This document shows, in pieces, positions 9,874 to 23,400 of a stretch of 64,000 bases of DNA. The number at the start of each line of letters is the position of its first letter. Position 1 is the stretch's first letter. This stretch comes from Sinonovacula constricta (lineage: Eukaryota > Mollusca > Bivalvia > Cardiida > Solecurtidae). The stretch is from contig CM017563.1 of assembly GCA_007844125.1 (NCBI GenBank), forward strand, positions 26,380,694-26,444,693, read 5' to 3'. Under the pieces are notes generated by a model. It searched no databases. It was not told the origin of the DNA and worked only from the letters and a program-made list of their open reading frames with translations. A program made the translations under genes and the position numbers.

Positions 9874-12285
9874 TAATGTAATAGTGAACAACCACTAGAC
9901 AATGTCACACACACATGTTAATGTAATAGTGAACAACCACTAGACAATGTCACACACACATGTTAATGTAATAGTGAACAACCACCAAACAATGTCACAC
10001 ACACATGTTAATGTAATAGTGAACAACCACTTGACATTTAACACACACACATGATGATGTCATAGTAAACAACCACTAGACAATGTCACACACACACATG
10101 TTAATGTAATAGTGAACAACCACTAGACATTTAACACACACACATGATAATGTAATAGTAAACAACCACTAGACAATGTCACACACACACATGTTAATAT
10201 AATAGTGAACAACCACTAGACAATGTCACACGCACACATGTTAATGTAATAGTGAACAACCACCAAACAATGTCACACACACATGTTAATGTAATAGTGA
10301 ACAACCACAAGACAATGTCACACACACTTGTTAATGTAATAGTGAACAACCACTAGACAATGTCAGACACACACATTTTAATGTAATAGTGAACAACCAC
10401 TAGACAATGTCACACACACATGTTAATGTAATAATGAACAACCACCAGACAATGTTACACACACTATTTAATATAATAGTGAACAATCACTAGACAATGT
10501 CAGACACACACATTTTAATGTAATAGTGAACAACCACAAGACAATGTCACACACACTTGTTAATGTAATAGTGAACAACCACTAGACAATGTCACACACA
10601 CATGTTAATGTAATAGTGAACAAATACAAGACAATGTCACACACACTTGTTAATGTAATAGTGAACAACCACAAGACAATGTCACACACACTTGTTAATG
10701 TAATAGTGAACAACCACTAGACAATGTCAGACACACACATTTTAATGTAATAGTGAACAACCACCAGACAATGTCACACACACATGTTAATGTAATAGTG
10801 AACAACCACCAGACAATGTCACACACACATCTTAATGTAATAGTGAACAACCACTAGACAATGTCACACACACACATGTTAATGTAATAGTGAACAACCA
10901 CTAGACAATGTCAGACACACACATTTTAATGTAATAGTGAACAACCACCAGACAATGTCACACACACATGTTAATGTAATAGTGAACAACCACTAGACAA
11001 TGTCACACACACATGTTAATGTGAACAACCACTAGACAATGTCACACACATGTTAATGTAATAGTGAACAACCACTAGACAATGTCACACACACATGTTA
11101 ATGTAATAGTGAGCAACCACTAGACAATGTCACACACACATGTAAATGTAATAGTGAACAACCACCAGACAATGTCACATACACACACATGTTAATGTAA
11201 TACATGTGCTGAACAACTACTAGACAATCACACCCACACATGCTAGTTAAATAGTGAACAACCACTAGACAATGTCACACACATGTTAATGTAATAGTGA
11301 ACAACCACTAGACAATGTCACACACACATGTTAATGTAATAGTGAACAACCACTAGACAATGTCACACACACATGTTAATGTAATAGTGAACAACCACTA
11401 GACAATGTCACACACATGTTAATGTAATAGTGAACAACCACTATACAATGTCACACACACATGTTAATGTAATAGTGAACAACCACTAGACAATGTCACA
11501 CACACACACACACACACATGATAATGTAATAGTGAACAACCACTAGACAATGTCACACACACATGTTAATGTAATAGTAAACAACCACATAATGTCACAC
11601 ACACATGTTAATATAATAGTGAACAACCACCAGACAATGTCAGACACACATGTTAATGTAATAGTGAACAATCACCAGACAATGTCACACACACATGTTA
11701 ATGTAATAGTGAACAACCACCAGACAATGTTACACACACATGTTAATATAATAGTGAACAATCACTAGACAATGTCACACACACACATGTTAATGTAGTA
11801 GTGAACAACCACTAGACAATGTCACACACACACATGTTAATGTAATAGTGAACAACCACTAGACAATGTCACACGCACACATGTTAATGTAATAGTGAAC
11901 AACCACCAGACAATGTCACACACACATGTTAATGTAATAGTGAACAACCACTAGACAATGTCACACACACATGTTAATGTAATAGTGAACAACCACCAGA
12001 CAATGTCACACACACATGTTAATGTAATAGTGAACAACCACTAGACAATGTCACACACACACATGATAATGTAATAGTGAACAACCACTAGACAATGTCA
12101 CACACACATGTTAATGTAATAGTGAACAACCACCAGACAATGTCACACACACACATGATAATGTAATAGTGAACAACCACTAGACAATGTCACACACACA
12201 TGTTAATGTAATAGTGAACAACCACTAGACAATGTCACACACACATGTTAATGTAATAGTGAACAACCACTAGACAATGTCACAC
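8990..12285 (+). repeat. Copy A of a ~3.3-kb higher-order duplication in the 45-bp array
   Basis: This stretch recurs almost base for base at 12325-15616, with an offset of 3,334 bp before the long CA tract and 3,336 bp after it. Landmark variants (CAGACA expansions, the acatgtgctgaacaactact unit near 11200, the short gttaatgtgaac unit near 11020) recur in the same order. Ends are approximate because the units themselves are similar. Confidence 0.9.
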
Positions 12286-12324
12286 ACATGTTAATGTAAT
12301 AGTGAACAACCACTAGACAATGTC

Positions 12325-13155
12325 ACACACACATAATAATGTAATAGTGAACAACCACTAGACAATGTCACACACAAACATGTTAATGTAATAGTGAACA
12401 ACCACTAGACAATGTCACACGCATGTTAATGTAATAGTGAACAACCACTAGACAATGTCACACAAACATGTTAATGTAATAGTGAACAACCACTAGACAA
12501 TGTCACACACAGACACACAGACACACACACATAATAATGTAATAGTGAACAACCACTAGACAATGTCACACACACATAATAATGTAATAGTGAACAACCA
12601 CTAGACAATGTCACACACATGTTAATGTAATAGTGAACAACCACTAGACAATGTCACACAAACATGTTAATGTAATAGTGAACAACCACTAGACAATGTC
12701 ACACACAGACACACAGACACACAGACACACACACATAATAATGTAATAGTGAACAACCACTAGACAATGTCACACAAACATGTTAATGTAATAGTGAACA
12801 ACCATTATACAATGTCACACACACATGTTAATGTAATAGTGAACAACCACTAGACAATGTCACACACAGACACACAGACACACACACATAATAATGTAAT
12901 AGTGAACAACCACTAGACAATGTCACACACACATAATAATGTAATAGTAAACAACCACCAGACAATGTCACACACACACATGTTAAAGTAATAGTGAACA
13001 ACCTTTAGACAATGTCACACACACAAGTGTTAATGTAATAGTGAACAATCACTAGACAATGTCACACACACACATGTTAATGTAATAGTGAACAACCACT
13101 AGACAATGTCACACACACACATGTTAATGTAATAGTGAACAACCACTAGACAATG

Positions 13156-13209
<54 letters not shown>

Positions 13210-15616
13210 TAATGTAATAGTGAACAACCACTAGACAATGTCACACACACATGTTAATGTAATAGTGAACAACCACTAGACAATGTCACACACACATGTT
13301 AATGTAATAGTGAACAACCACCAAACAATGTCACACACACATGTTAATGTAATAGTGAACAACCACTTGACATTTAACACACACACATGATGATGTAATA
13401 GTAAACAACCACTAGACAATGTCACACACACACATGTTAATGTAATAGTGAACAACCACTAGACATTTAACACACACACATGATGATGTAATAGTAAACA
13501 ACCACTAGACAATGTCACACACACACATGTTAATATAATAGTGAACAACCACTAGACAATGTCACACGCACACATGTTAATGTAATAGTGAACAACCACC
13601 AAACAATGTCACACACACATGTTAATGTAATAGTGAACAACCACAAGACAATGTCACACACACTTGTTAATGTAATAGTGAACAACCACTAGACAATGTC
13701 AGACACACACATTTTAATGTAATAGTGAACAACCACTAGACAATGTCACACACACATGTTAATGTAATAATGAACAACCACCAGACAATGTTACACACAC
13801 TATTTAATATAATAGTGAACAATCACTAGACAATGTCAGACACACACATTTTAATGTAATAGTGAACAACCACAAGACAATGTCACACACACTTGTTAAT
13901 GTAATAGTGAACAACCACTAGACAATGTCACACACACATGTTAATGTAATAGTGAACAAATACAAGACAATGTCACACACACTTGTTAATGTAATAGTGA
14001 ACAACCACAAGACAATGTCACACACACTTGTTAATGTAATAGTGAACAACCACTAGACAATGTCAGACACACACATTTTAATGTAATAGTGAACAACCAC
14101 CAGACAATGTCACACACACATGTTAATGTAATAGTGAACAACCACCAGACAATGTCACACACACATGTTAATGTAATAGTGAACAACCACTAGACAATGT
14201 CACACACACACATGTTAATGTAATAGTGAACAACCACTAGACAATGTCAGACACACACATTTTAATGTAATAGTGAACAACCACCAGACAATGTCACACA
14301 CACATTTTAATGTAATAGTGAACAACCACTAGACAATGTCACACACACATGTTAATGTGAACAACCACTAGACAATGTCACACACATGTTAATGTAATAG
14401 TGAACAACCACTAGACAATGTCACACACACATGTTAATGTAATAGTGAGCAACCACTAGACAATGTCACACACACATGTAAATGTAATAGTGAACAACCA
14501 CCAGACAATGTCACATACACACACATGTTAATGTAATACATGTGCTGAACAACTACTAGACAATCACACCCACACATGCTAGTTAAATAGTGAACAACCA
14601 CTAGACAATGTCACACACATGTTAATGTAATAGTGAACAACCACTAGACAATGTCACACACACATGTTAATGTAATAGTGAACAACCACTAGACAATGTC
14701 ACACACACATGTTAATGTAATAGTGAACAACCACTAGACAATGTCACACACATGTTAATGTAATAGTGAACAACCACTATACAATGTCACACACACATGT
14801 TAATGTAATAGTGAACAACCACTAGACAATGTCACACACACACACACACACACATGATAATGTAATAGTGAACAACCACTAGACAATGTCACACACACAT
14901 GTTAATGTAATAGTAAACAACCACATAATGTCACACACACATGTTAATATAATAGTGAACAACCACCAGACAATGTCAGACACACATGTTAATGTAATAG
15001 TGAACAATCACCAGACAATGTCACACACACATGTTAATGTAATAGTGAACAACCACCAGACAATGTTACACACACATGTTAATATAATAGTGAACAATCA
15101 CTAGACAATGTCACACACACACATGTTAATGTAGTAGTGAACAACCACTAGACAATGTCACACACACACATGTTAATGTAATAGTGAACAACCACTAGAC
15201 AATGTCACACACACACATGTTAATGTAATAGTGAACAACCACCAGACAATGTCACACACACATGTTAATGTAATAGTGAACAACCACTAGACAATGTCAC
15301 ACACACATGTTAATGTAATAGTGAACAACCACCAGACAATGTCACACACACATGTTAATGTAATAGTGAACAACCACTAGACAATGTCACACACACACAT
15401 GATAATGTAATAGTGAACAACCACTAGACAATGTCACACACACATGTTAATGTAATAGTGAACAACCACCAGACAATGTCACACACACACATGATAATGT
15501 AATAGTGAACAACCACTAGACAATGTCACACACACATGTTAATGTAATAGTGAACAACCACTAGACAATGTCACACACACATGTTAATGTAATAGTGAAC
15601 AACCACTAGACAATGT
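12325..15616 (+). repeat. Copy B of the ~3.3-kb higher-order duplication
   Basis: Adjacent direct copy of 8990-12285. By eye I noted only about half a dozen substitutions (for example near 10069/13399, 10147/13481, 10832/14168 and 11878/15214) and one extra CA pair in the long tract (25 against 24), so the duplication is recent. Confidence 0.9.
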
Positions 15617-16611
15617 CACACACACATGTTAATGTAATAGTGAACAACCACTAGACAATGTCACACAAACATGTTAATGTAATAGTGAACAACCACTAGA
15701 CAATGTCACACACAAACATGTTAATGTAATAGTGAACAACCACTAGACAATGTCACACGCAAACATGTTAATGTAATAGTGAACAACCACTAGACAATGT
15801 CACACGCAAACATGTTAATGTAATAGTGAACAACCACTAGACAATGTCACACACATGTTAATGTAATAGTGAACAACCACCAGACAATGTCACACACATG
15901 TTAATGTAATAGTGAACAACCACTAGACAATGTCACACACACATGTTAATGTAATAGTGAACAACCACTAGACAATGTCACAAGCAAACATGTTTATGTA
16001 ATAGTGAACAACCACTAGACAATGTCACACACACACATGTTAATGTAATAGTGAACAAAACACTGAAACTAGAAATTACACAAATAGAGAGGCCAACAAA
16101 AAGTGACAAAATTTTACAATTTTTGTAGTACAATCCTAGAAGTGGGATATATACATGTGTATTGTTCATTTGTTTTTGTTGTTTTTTCACCTTTTTAAAG
16201 CTACTCAAAATGGCAGCACTTCTCTTCTTATAAATTTGAAGTAGATCCTTTAAAACTTAATGTAAATTTTTACTGAGTCAAGATCTAAACTTTTCATCAT
16301 AAGTTTTAGCAAATAAAAAAATATAATTTTTGAATTCACATTTCCAAGAGTGACCTGTTAACCACAACAGTCAGTCAATCTGAAAATGAGCACTGTAATG
16401 GCTGACATCATCATAAATCTAAACTTGTGTTTTGTACTTTTTTAAGAATTATGAGTTACCAACATAATGAATATTTTCAAAGACACAGGAAAATCTTTTT
16501 TTGAAAGATAGAAAAATAGGTTATTTTAGATAATATGTTGTTTTTTTGCTTACTATATTCTTGAGTCATAAGCTATTGTTACTTGTGTGTTGTCCATTTA
16601 TTTACTACCAG

Positions 16612-16736
16612 CTAGAGTTTGTCCATGCAGTTTATACTGCACTATATCTTCTACCCCACTGTGAGACTAACCATCTGCCCAAATTGTGTCTGGTTCTAGT
16701 TCATATTGCAAATTGTTGGGAAATGATTCATCGTAG
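16612..16736 (+). CDS. Candidate internal exon, unrecognised protein (low confidence)
   Basis: A 125-bp segment preceded by a pyrimidine-rich tract ending tttactaccag and followed by gtaacc. One frame is open throughout (41 codons plus two bases), beginning LEFVHAVYTALYLL and containing CETNHLPKLCLVLVHIANCW; it looks like amphipathic helices. I do not recognise a family. In DNA with this stop frequency, 40-codon frames next to AG and GT are common by chance, and a shorter frame is also open on the other strand. Protein homology or RNA-seq would decide. Confidence 0.2.
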
Positions 16737-17642
16737 GTAACCAAATTCAAGCAGAGCCATTTGTCTTATGAATAAAATGGTTTATCTTTAGTAGCAAATA
16801 TGTATTTTAATAACACAGTAGTTTTGTATGCAATATTTCTTTAGGAATGTCACAGTAGGATTAACCATGTAATTGATTACTTGCAGCAATGAACATGCAG
16901 TCATATGGTGTTTGTCTCTCAATAAATGGTACACACTATTTTTCTCCTTAAGCAAGTCTATTCTCTAGTGATTTCAGCTTCCTTTTATGGCTGTTCCCAG
17001 GTAATGGACTGTCAAACAGAATAAGTGGAAGAAAACTGAACATAGCTTGTAAAACAATGGCCATAGGCCTTAACACAGACACAGACAAGAAAACCATTGA
17101 TGCAAAGCATCAAAGATGACACAAAAGTATGTATTGTACCAGTAAGAGAAATAGGACAAAAATAAAAAGAAACATAAATGTATAGGAAGAAGGTTTATTT
17201 TACATGAGCAGAATGTAAAACATTTTTTTAGATTATTGCTTGAGGATGAACTGTATTTCTTATTACTGCTTAGATCCAATCACTCACTAAACATCCTGGT
17301 CACATGACTCTCCAGTGGAAATCAGCACAAGTTATCACTGGTAGATTTCACACTTCAGTGTGTTGTCTAAAAACAGTTTTCAAGGGTTGTGTCTATAAAA
17401 TACAGACTTAACAACATTGGGATCTTTCGTATTGTATTATCTTACTTCAGCAGCCTCTTTTGTTTAACTAAATATATCACAAATGTTTTTTCTATCAAAT
17501 TCATGTGTGTATAGGTCATTGTTTCAAGTGTCTTGATGAAAAGCACAATGATTATAACTATAAAATATGACATTTGTAATATTGATTTTATACTGGGATT
17601 ATTTAATGTTAAGCTACACTCTTACATGGACCCGTTGTATAC

Positions 17643-17761
17643 CTGTTTAGTGAACCAGCAGAAACTGTGTCCAACCAGTAGTACAATTGAGGCAGCACCC
17701 TGAATGTCTCTGGAGGTCCTGGGGTGAACAGGGATGAACTGCAGTGGTTGAAAATGCTGGT
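17643..17761 (-). CDS. Candidate internal exon, minus strand (low confidence)
   Basis: On the minus strand, 119 bp follow tttaatatagacag and precede gtatac, with AACAG before the donor. Two frames are open throughout. The one that continues the phase of the 28947-29023 candidate reads QHFQPLQFIPVHP at its start and GAASIVLLVGHSFCWFTKQ at its end and stops exactly on a codon boundary. No family is recognised. Two open frames in the same segment show how weak the open-frame argument is here. Confidence 0.15.
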
Positions 17762-18003
17762 CTGTCTATATTAAATAAATGCAATGTTAAAAGCAGAATA
17801 TGAATTTTAAAAATCTATTTCTATTTTCAACTTCAGTAAGTATAACAACAGCCTGCAACCTAATGTTGTCACAGTTGATTTCCCTGTCATTATGCAGGAT
17901 GATTTTTATTGGAAACTGTACGTAAAAACAATTTAACTTAACATGAATTCAAAGATTTCTATGCCTGACTTGCAATCTGAGGACAAACCCTGTCTGCCTG
18001 GTT

Positions 18004-18780
18004 GTCTATCTAAGGACACAACACCTGTCTGCCTGTCTGTCCATCTGAGGACATAACACCTGTCTGTCTGTCTGTCCATCTGAGAACACAACACCTGTCT
18101 GTCCAGCTGAGGACAAAACACCTCTCTGCCTGTTTGTCCATCTAAGGACACAGCACCTGTCTGCCTGTCTGTCCATCTGAGGACATAACACCTGTCTGCC
18201 TGTCTGTCCATCTGAGAACAACACCTGTTTGCCTGTCTGTCCATCTGAGGACATAACACCTGTCTGCCTGTCCATCCATCTGAGGACACAACTTCTGTCT
18301 GCATGTCTGTCCATCTGAGGACATAACACCTGTCTGCCTGTCCATCCATCTGAGGACAACACCTGTTTGCCTGTCTGTCCAACTGAGGACAACACCTGTC
18401 TGCCTGTCTGTCCATCTGAAAACAACACCTGTTTGCCTGTCTGTCCAACTGAGGACATAACACCTGTCTGCCTGTCCATCCATCTGAGGACACAACATCT
18501 GTCTGCATGTCTGTCCATCTGAGGACAACTCCTGTCTGCCTATTTGAGGACAACACCTGTCTGCCTGTCTTTCCAACTGAGGACATAACACCTGTCTGCC
18601 TGTCCATCCATCTGAGGACACAACATCTGTCTGCATGTCTGTCCATCTGAGGACATAACACCTGTCTGCCTATTTGAGGACAACACCTGTCTGCCTGTCT
18701 TTCCAACTGAGGACATTACACCTGTCTGCCTGTCTGTCCATCTGAGGACACCACACCTGTCTGCATGTCTGTCCAGGACA
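18004..18780. repeat. ~35-bp CTG-rich minisatellite, about 23 copies
   Basis: The unit contains cacctgtctgcctgtctgtc and catctgaggacataa, with 32-, 35- and shorter forms (some lack the second cctgtctg). The plus strand is pyrimidine-rich with repeated CCTGTCTG. Long minus-strand frames (up to 257 codons) share a Cys/Arg/Gln-rich period such as DRQADRCCPQ and overlap in several frames, as expected for a stop-poor repeat and not for a gene. Confidence 0.95.
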
Positions 18781-19272
18781 CAATTAGGACACAATTTTTG
18801 TTTAGGCTTCTCCTACAGTTCTGCATTGACTTTGATGAAATTTGACAGTTGTCTTTAGTAACACAGGGGAACCTGTGCACCTGCTTTTTTTGTTAGGATC
18901 AGAAACTGCAGGACTTATTGCCCCACTTACTGATATAATTGATGTTTATACCAGATTCACATGGAGCAGGTGGAGGTATTCATTACCCATTTTATTACAT
19001 TTCTAGTTTAGAGTCAATTGTTGGCCACAAATATAAAACTGATTTAATCAAAATGCTTTACGAAGTTTTAAAAATTGATCCACAGGGGGAATGTTCAGAA
19101 AGTTTTTGTATTCTGATAAGATATCACATGGACATACAAATTGTAAACTATCAGTTTGTTTCTCACTATAAATGTAAAGTGCCATCATTAGATCAAACCC
19201 TGTCTGAGCTTATGAGCATTTTATGACACCCATAGTGGGCAAAGTTGTCCATTTTTTATGTCAAGTCATAAA

Positions 19273-19594
19273 ATAGCATTTACATAGCTCATGTTTCTGA
19301 GCAAACTTTTCTTGGTTAGTGCAAACAAAACACTTGTAACATTCAAAACAGAGCTGTCATTTGGCCAATAACCTTACACATATCTTCTGCACGTTTGAGA
19401 AAAATTGTTTTTAGTACATAAAATTTTACAATAACTGATTTGATATTATTGTGAAAAAATTATTCTTAAAAAACATAATTCTCTTTCATTGTACAAATGA
19501 TATTGCATATTATAAACACAAAGTCACCTGGCTGTGTTTTGTTTGCACTAACCAAGGATAGTTTGCTCAGAAACATGAGCTATGTAAATGCTAT
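19273..19594. mobile_element. 322-bp palindromic MITE-like element with 61-bp arms
   Basis: The left arm 19273-19333 (starting atagcatttacatagctcat) and the right arm 19534-19594 are inverted copies matching at 59 of 61 positions. The ~200-bp centre is AT-rich and non-coding. If the true tip is gcatttac, both ends are flanked by ta, as expected for Tc1/mariner-type insertion, but no longer duplication confirms the boundary. A hairpin-forming non-autonomous transposon is the simplest reading. Confidence 0.75.
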
Positions 19595-19992
19595 GAGAAC
19601 GTTCATGGAATATTCTAATCCACTTTTTGTGCTGAGACAGACTAAAAGGACCTATTATATCATTGATGTTTGATACCAGACATCACCTTTGCCAGATATC
19701 TTGTGTCTTGTTTCACCTAGTACAAACCCAATGGTTATAAACATTACCCATCAAGGTTACAAGACTAATCGCAGAATCTGATTAGAAGGTCTAATACATG
19801 GTGCCAAAACATACTTATGAAATAGAACACCTTAAATTTTTGAAGTTTAGAGGGGAAGTTTTTCACTCCATCTCTCACTAGCGGAAGTTGTCAAGATTGG
19901 GGTTGATACATTGGCAGCTGGAAACATTGCCTAGGCTGTATGTTCGACACAACCATATATCAAACTTTCTAATGTAATTATCAGGCACCAGC

Positions 19993-20115
19993 ACCAGCCA
20001 CTTTAGGAAGAAAATGTTAATAAGAAAAATCTTCATGGCAGAGAGACTTCTCCTTATTGATTTTGTTACTCAGCTTGCCAATTCTAAAAAATGCAATGTT
20101 AAATTTAAAATTGAC
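19993..20115 (+). repeat. Dispersed repeat family 2, copy 1
   Basis: Diverged but collinear with 38703-38822: both have ccagccac, then a gaaaatgtt block, ggcagaga, attgattt(t/a)gtta and a following AT-rich tail. Same orientation. Likely an old interspersed repeat of unknown class. Confidence 0.5.
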
Positions 20116-20494
20116 CAAGTCATTTCTAATGACTGATAAAATTCCAGCATATTATGTTTATAAATTCTTAATTAATGCATTGACAAGTCTGAATTGTTTA
20201 TTGGACAAATTTCCTTGCTATGGAATATCATGTAAACAAAGCATCATTTTATGTGCTCTATTCAAAAGGTCAAAGAAATAAATTTGTGAACAAAAACAAA
20301 ATTCTCATAAAACAGGACAACCCCTCTCTTTTCTTGTTCATCTTGTTCTCAAACATCTGGATCTGCCATAGAATGAAAATTGGATACCATGTCACTACCT
20401 GCAGAAATCAAATAACCCTGAAACAATGTCAGTAACCAACCAGAGCTTGTACGCAGAAATAATTAAGTACGTATATAACTAGCACAATGAAATT

Positions 20495-23400
20495 TATTGT
20501 CACAGAGTATTGAGACAAGGTGTAAAGATTGAGACTCATTGATATTTTCACCGAGTATTGAGACAAGATTAAAACATTGAGACATATTGTTATTGTCCAG
20601 AGTATTGAGACAAGATTTACATATTGAGACATATTGATATTGTCACAGAGCATTGAGACAAGATTTACAGATTGAGACATATTGTTATTGTCACAGAGTA
20701 TTGAGACAAGGTTTAAACATTGAGAACTATTGTTATTGTCACAGAGTATTGAGACAAGGTGTAAAGATTGAGAAATATTGATATTGTCACAGAGTATTGA
20801 GACAAGATTAAAACATTGAGACATATTGTTATTGTCACAGAGTATTGAGACAAGGTGTAAACATTGAGAACTATTGTTATTGTCACAGAGTATTGAGACA
20901 AGGTTTAAACATTGAGACATATTGTTATTGTCACAGAGTATTGAGACAAGGTGTAAACATTGAGAACTATTGTTATTGTCACAGAGTATTGAGACAAGAT
21001 TAAAACATTGAGAACTATTGTTATTGTCACAGAGTATTGAGACAAGATTAAAACATTGAGACATATTGTTATTGTCACAGAGTATTGAGACAAGATTTAA
21101 ACATTGAGACATATTGTTATTGTCACAGAGTATTGAGACAAGGTTTAAACATTGAGACATATTGTTATTGTCACAGAGTATTGAGACAAGATTTACAGAT
21201 TGAGAACTATTGTTATTGTCACAGAGTATTGAGACAAGATTAAAACATGGAGACATATTGTTATTGTCACAGAGTATTGAGACAAGGTTTAAACATTGAG
21301 ACATATTGTTATTGTCACAGAGTATTGAGACAAGATTTACAGATTGAGACATATTGTTATTGTCACAGAGTATTGAGACAAGGTTTAAACATTGAGACAT
21401 ATTGTTATTGTCACAGAGTATTGAGACAAGATTTACAGATTGAGAACTATTGTTATTGTCACAGAGTATTGAGACAAGATTAAAACATGGAGACATATTG
21501 TTATTGTCACAGAGTATTGAGACAAGGTTTAAACATTGAGAACTATTGTTATTGTCACAGAGTATTGAGACAAGGTTTAAACATTGAGACATATTGTTAT
21601 TGTCACAGAGTATTGAGACAAGATTTAAACATTGAGACATATTGTTATTGTCACAGAGTATTGAGACAAGGTTTAAACATTGAGACATATTGTTATTGTC
21701 ACAGAGTATTGGACATATTGTTATTGTCACAGAGTATTGAGACAAGATTTACAGATTGAGACATATTGTTATTGTCACAGAGTATTGAGACAAGATTTAC
21801 AGATTGAGACATATTGTTATTGTCACAGAGTATTGAGACAAGATTAAAACATTGAGACATATTGTTATTGTCACAGAGTATTGAGACAAGGTTTAAACAT
21901 TGAGACATATTGTTATTGTCACAGAGTATTGAGACAAGGTTTAAACATTGAGACATATTGTTATTGTCACAGAGTATTGAGACAAGATTTACAGATTGAG
22001 AACTATTGTTATTGTCACAGAGTATTGAGACAAGATTAAAACATGGAGACATATTGTTATTGTCACAGAGTATTGAGACAAGGTTTAAACATTGAGAACT
22101 ATTGTTATTGTCACAGAGTATTGAGACAAGATTTACAGATTGAGACATATTGTTATTGTCACAGAGTATTGAGACAAGGTTTAAACATTGAGACATATTG
22201 TTATTGTCACAGAGTATTGAGACAAGATTTACAGATTGAGAACTATTGTTATTGTCACAGAGTATTGAGACAAGATTAAAACATGGAGACATATTGTTAT
22301 TGTCACAGAGTATTGAGACAAGATTTACAGATTGAGAACTATTGATATTGTCACAGAGTATTGAGACAAGGTTTACAGATTGAGAACTATTGTTATTGTC
22401 ACAGAGTATTGAGACAAGGTGTAAACATTGAGACATATTGTTATTGTCACAGAGTATTGAGACAAGATTTACAGATTGAGAACTATTGATATTGTCACAG
22501 AGTATTGAGACAAGGTTTACAGATTGAGAACTATTGTTATTGTCACAGAGTATTGAGACAAGGTGTAAAGATTGAGAACTATTGTTATTGTCACAGAGTA
22601 TTGAGACAAGGTGTAAAGATTGAGAACTATTGTTATTGTCACAGAGTATTGAGACAAGATTAAAACATTCAGACATATTGTTATTGTCACAGAGTATTGA
22701 GACAAGATTAAAACATTCAGACATATTGCTATTGTCACAGAGTATTGGACATATTGTTATTGTCACAGAGTATTGAGACAAGGTGTAAACATTGAGACAT
22801 ATTGATATTGTCACAGAGTATTGAGACAAGATTAAAACATTCAGACATATTGCTATTGTCACAGAGTATTGAGACAAGATTTACAGATTGAGAACTATTG
22901 TTATTGTCACAGAGTATTGAGACAAGATTAAAACATTGAGACATATTGTTATTGTCACAGAGTATTGGACATATTGTTATTGTCACAGAGTATTGAGACA
23001 AGATTTAAACATTGTGACATATTGTTATTGTCACAGAGTATTGAGACAAGATTTACATATTGAGACATATTGATATTGTCACAGAGTATTGAGACAAGAT
23101 TTACATATTGAGACACATTGATATTGTCACAGAGTATTGAGACAAGATTTAAACATTCAGACATATTGTTATTGTCACAGAGTATTGAGACAAGATTTAC
23201 ATATTGAGATATATTGATATTGTCACAGAGTATTGAGACAAGATTTAAACATTCAGACATATTGTTATTGTCACAGAGTATTGAGACAAGATTTACATAT
23301 TGAGACATATTGATATTGTCACAGAGTATTGAGACAAGATTAAAACATTCAGACATATTGTTATTGTCACAGAGTATTGAGACAATGTGTAAAGATTGAT

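Larger units (their letters stand above)
8615..16058. repeat. ~45-bp minisatellite with embedded CA tracts, about 165 copies
   Basis: The unit contains gtgaacaaccactagacaat, gtcacacacacatg and ttaatgtaata, with length varying (about 41 to 49 bp) mainly by the number of CA dinucleotides. Longer CA or CAGACA expansions occur at 9169-9197, 9365-9402, 9530-9552, 9823-9870, 12505-12530 and 13157-13206. Stop codons recur in most units; the 72-codon frames at 11550 and 14886 are copies of each other and are not genes. At 7.4 kb this is the longest array in the window, and it contains a large internal duplication. Confidence 0.97.
16059..18003. other. Non-repetitive spacer, 1.9 kb, with two exon-like segments
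   Basis: AT-rich sequence between arrays. Two segments with splice-like borders are listed separately (16612-16736 on + and 17643-17761 on -). Nothing else is recognised; no RNA gene or mobile-element end was seen. Confidence 0.55.
18781..20494. other. Spacer, 1.7 kb, containing a palindromic element and a dispersed repeat copy
   Basis: Mostly AT-rich unique sequence. It holds the 322-bp palindromic element at 19273-19594 and one copy of a dispersed repeat at 19993-20115. A plus-strand frame of about 94 codons from ATG 18942 to 19226 contains GHKYKTDLIKMLYEVLKIDP; it resembles nothing I know and is near chance length, so I do not call it a gene. Confidence 0.55.

Noticed and set aside
18939..19226. 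95-codon plus-strand frame as a small gene
   Set aside because: No recognisable family; the length is within chance for this base composition and it begins just after an in-frame stop in AT-rich spacer DNA.
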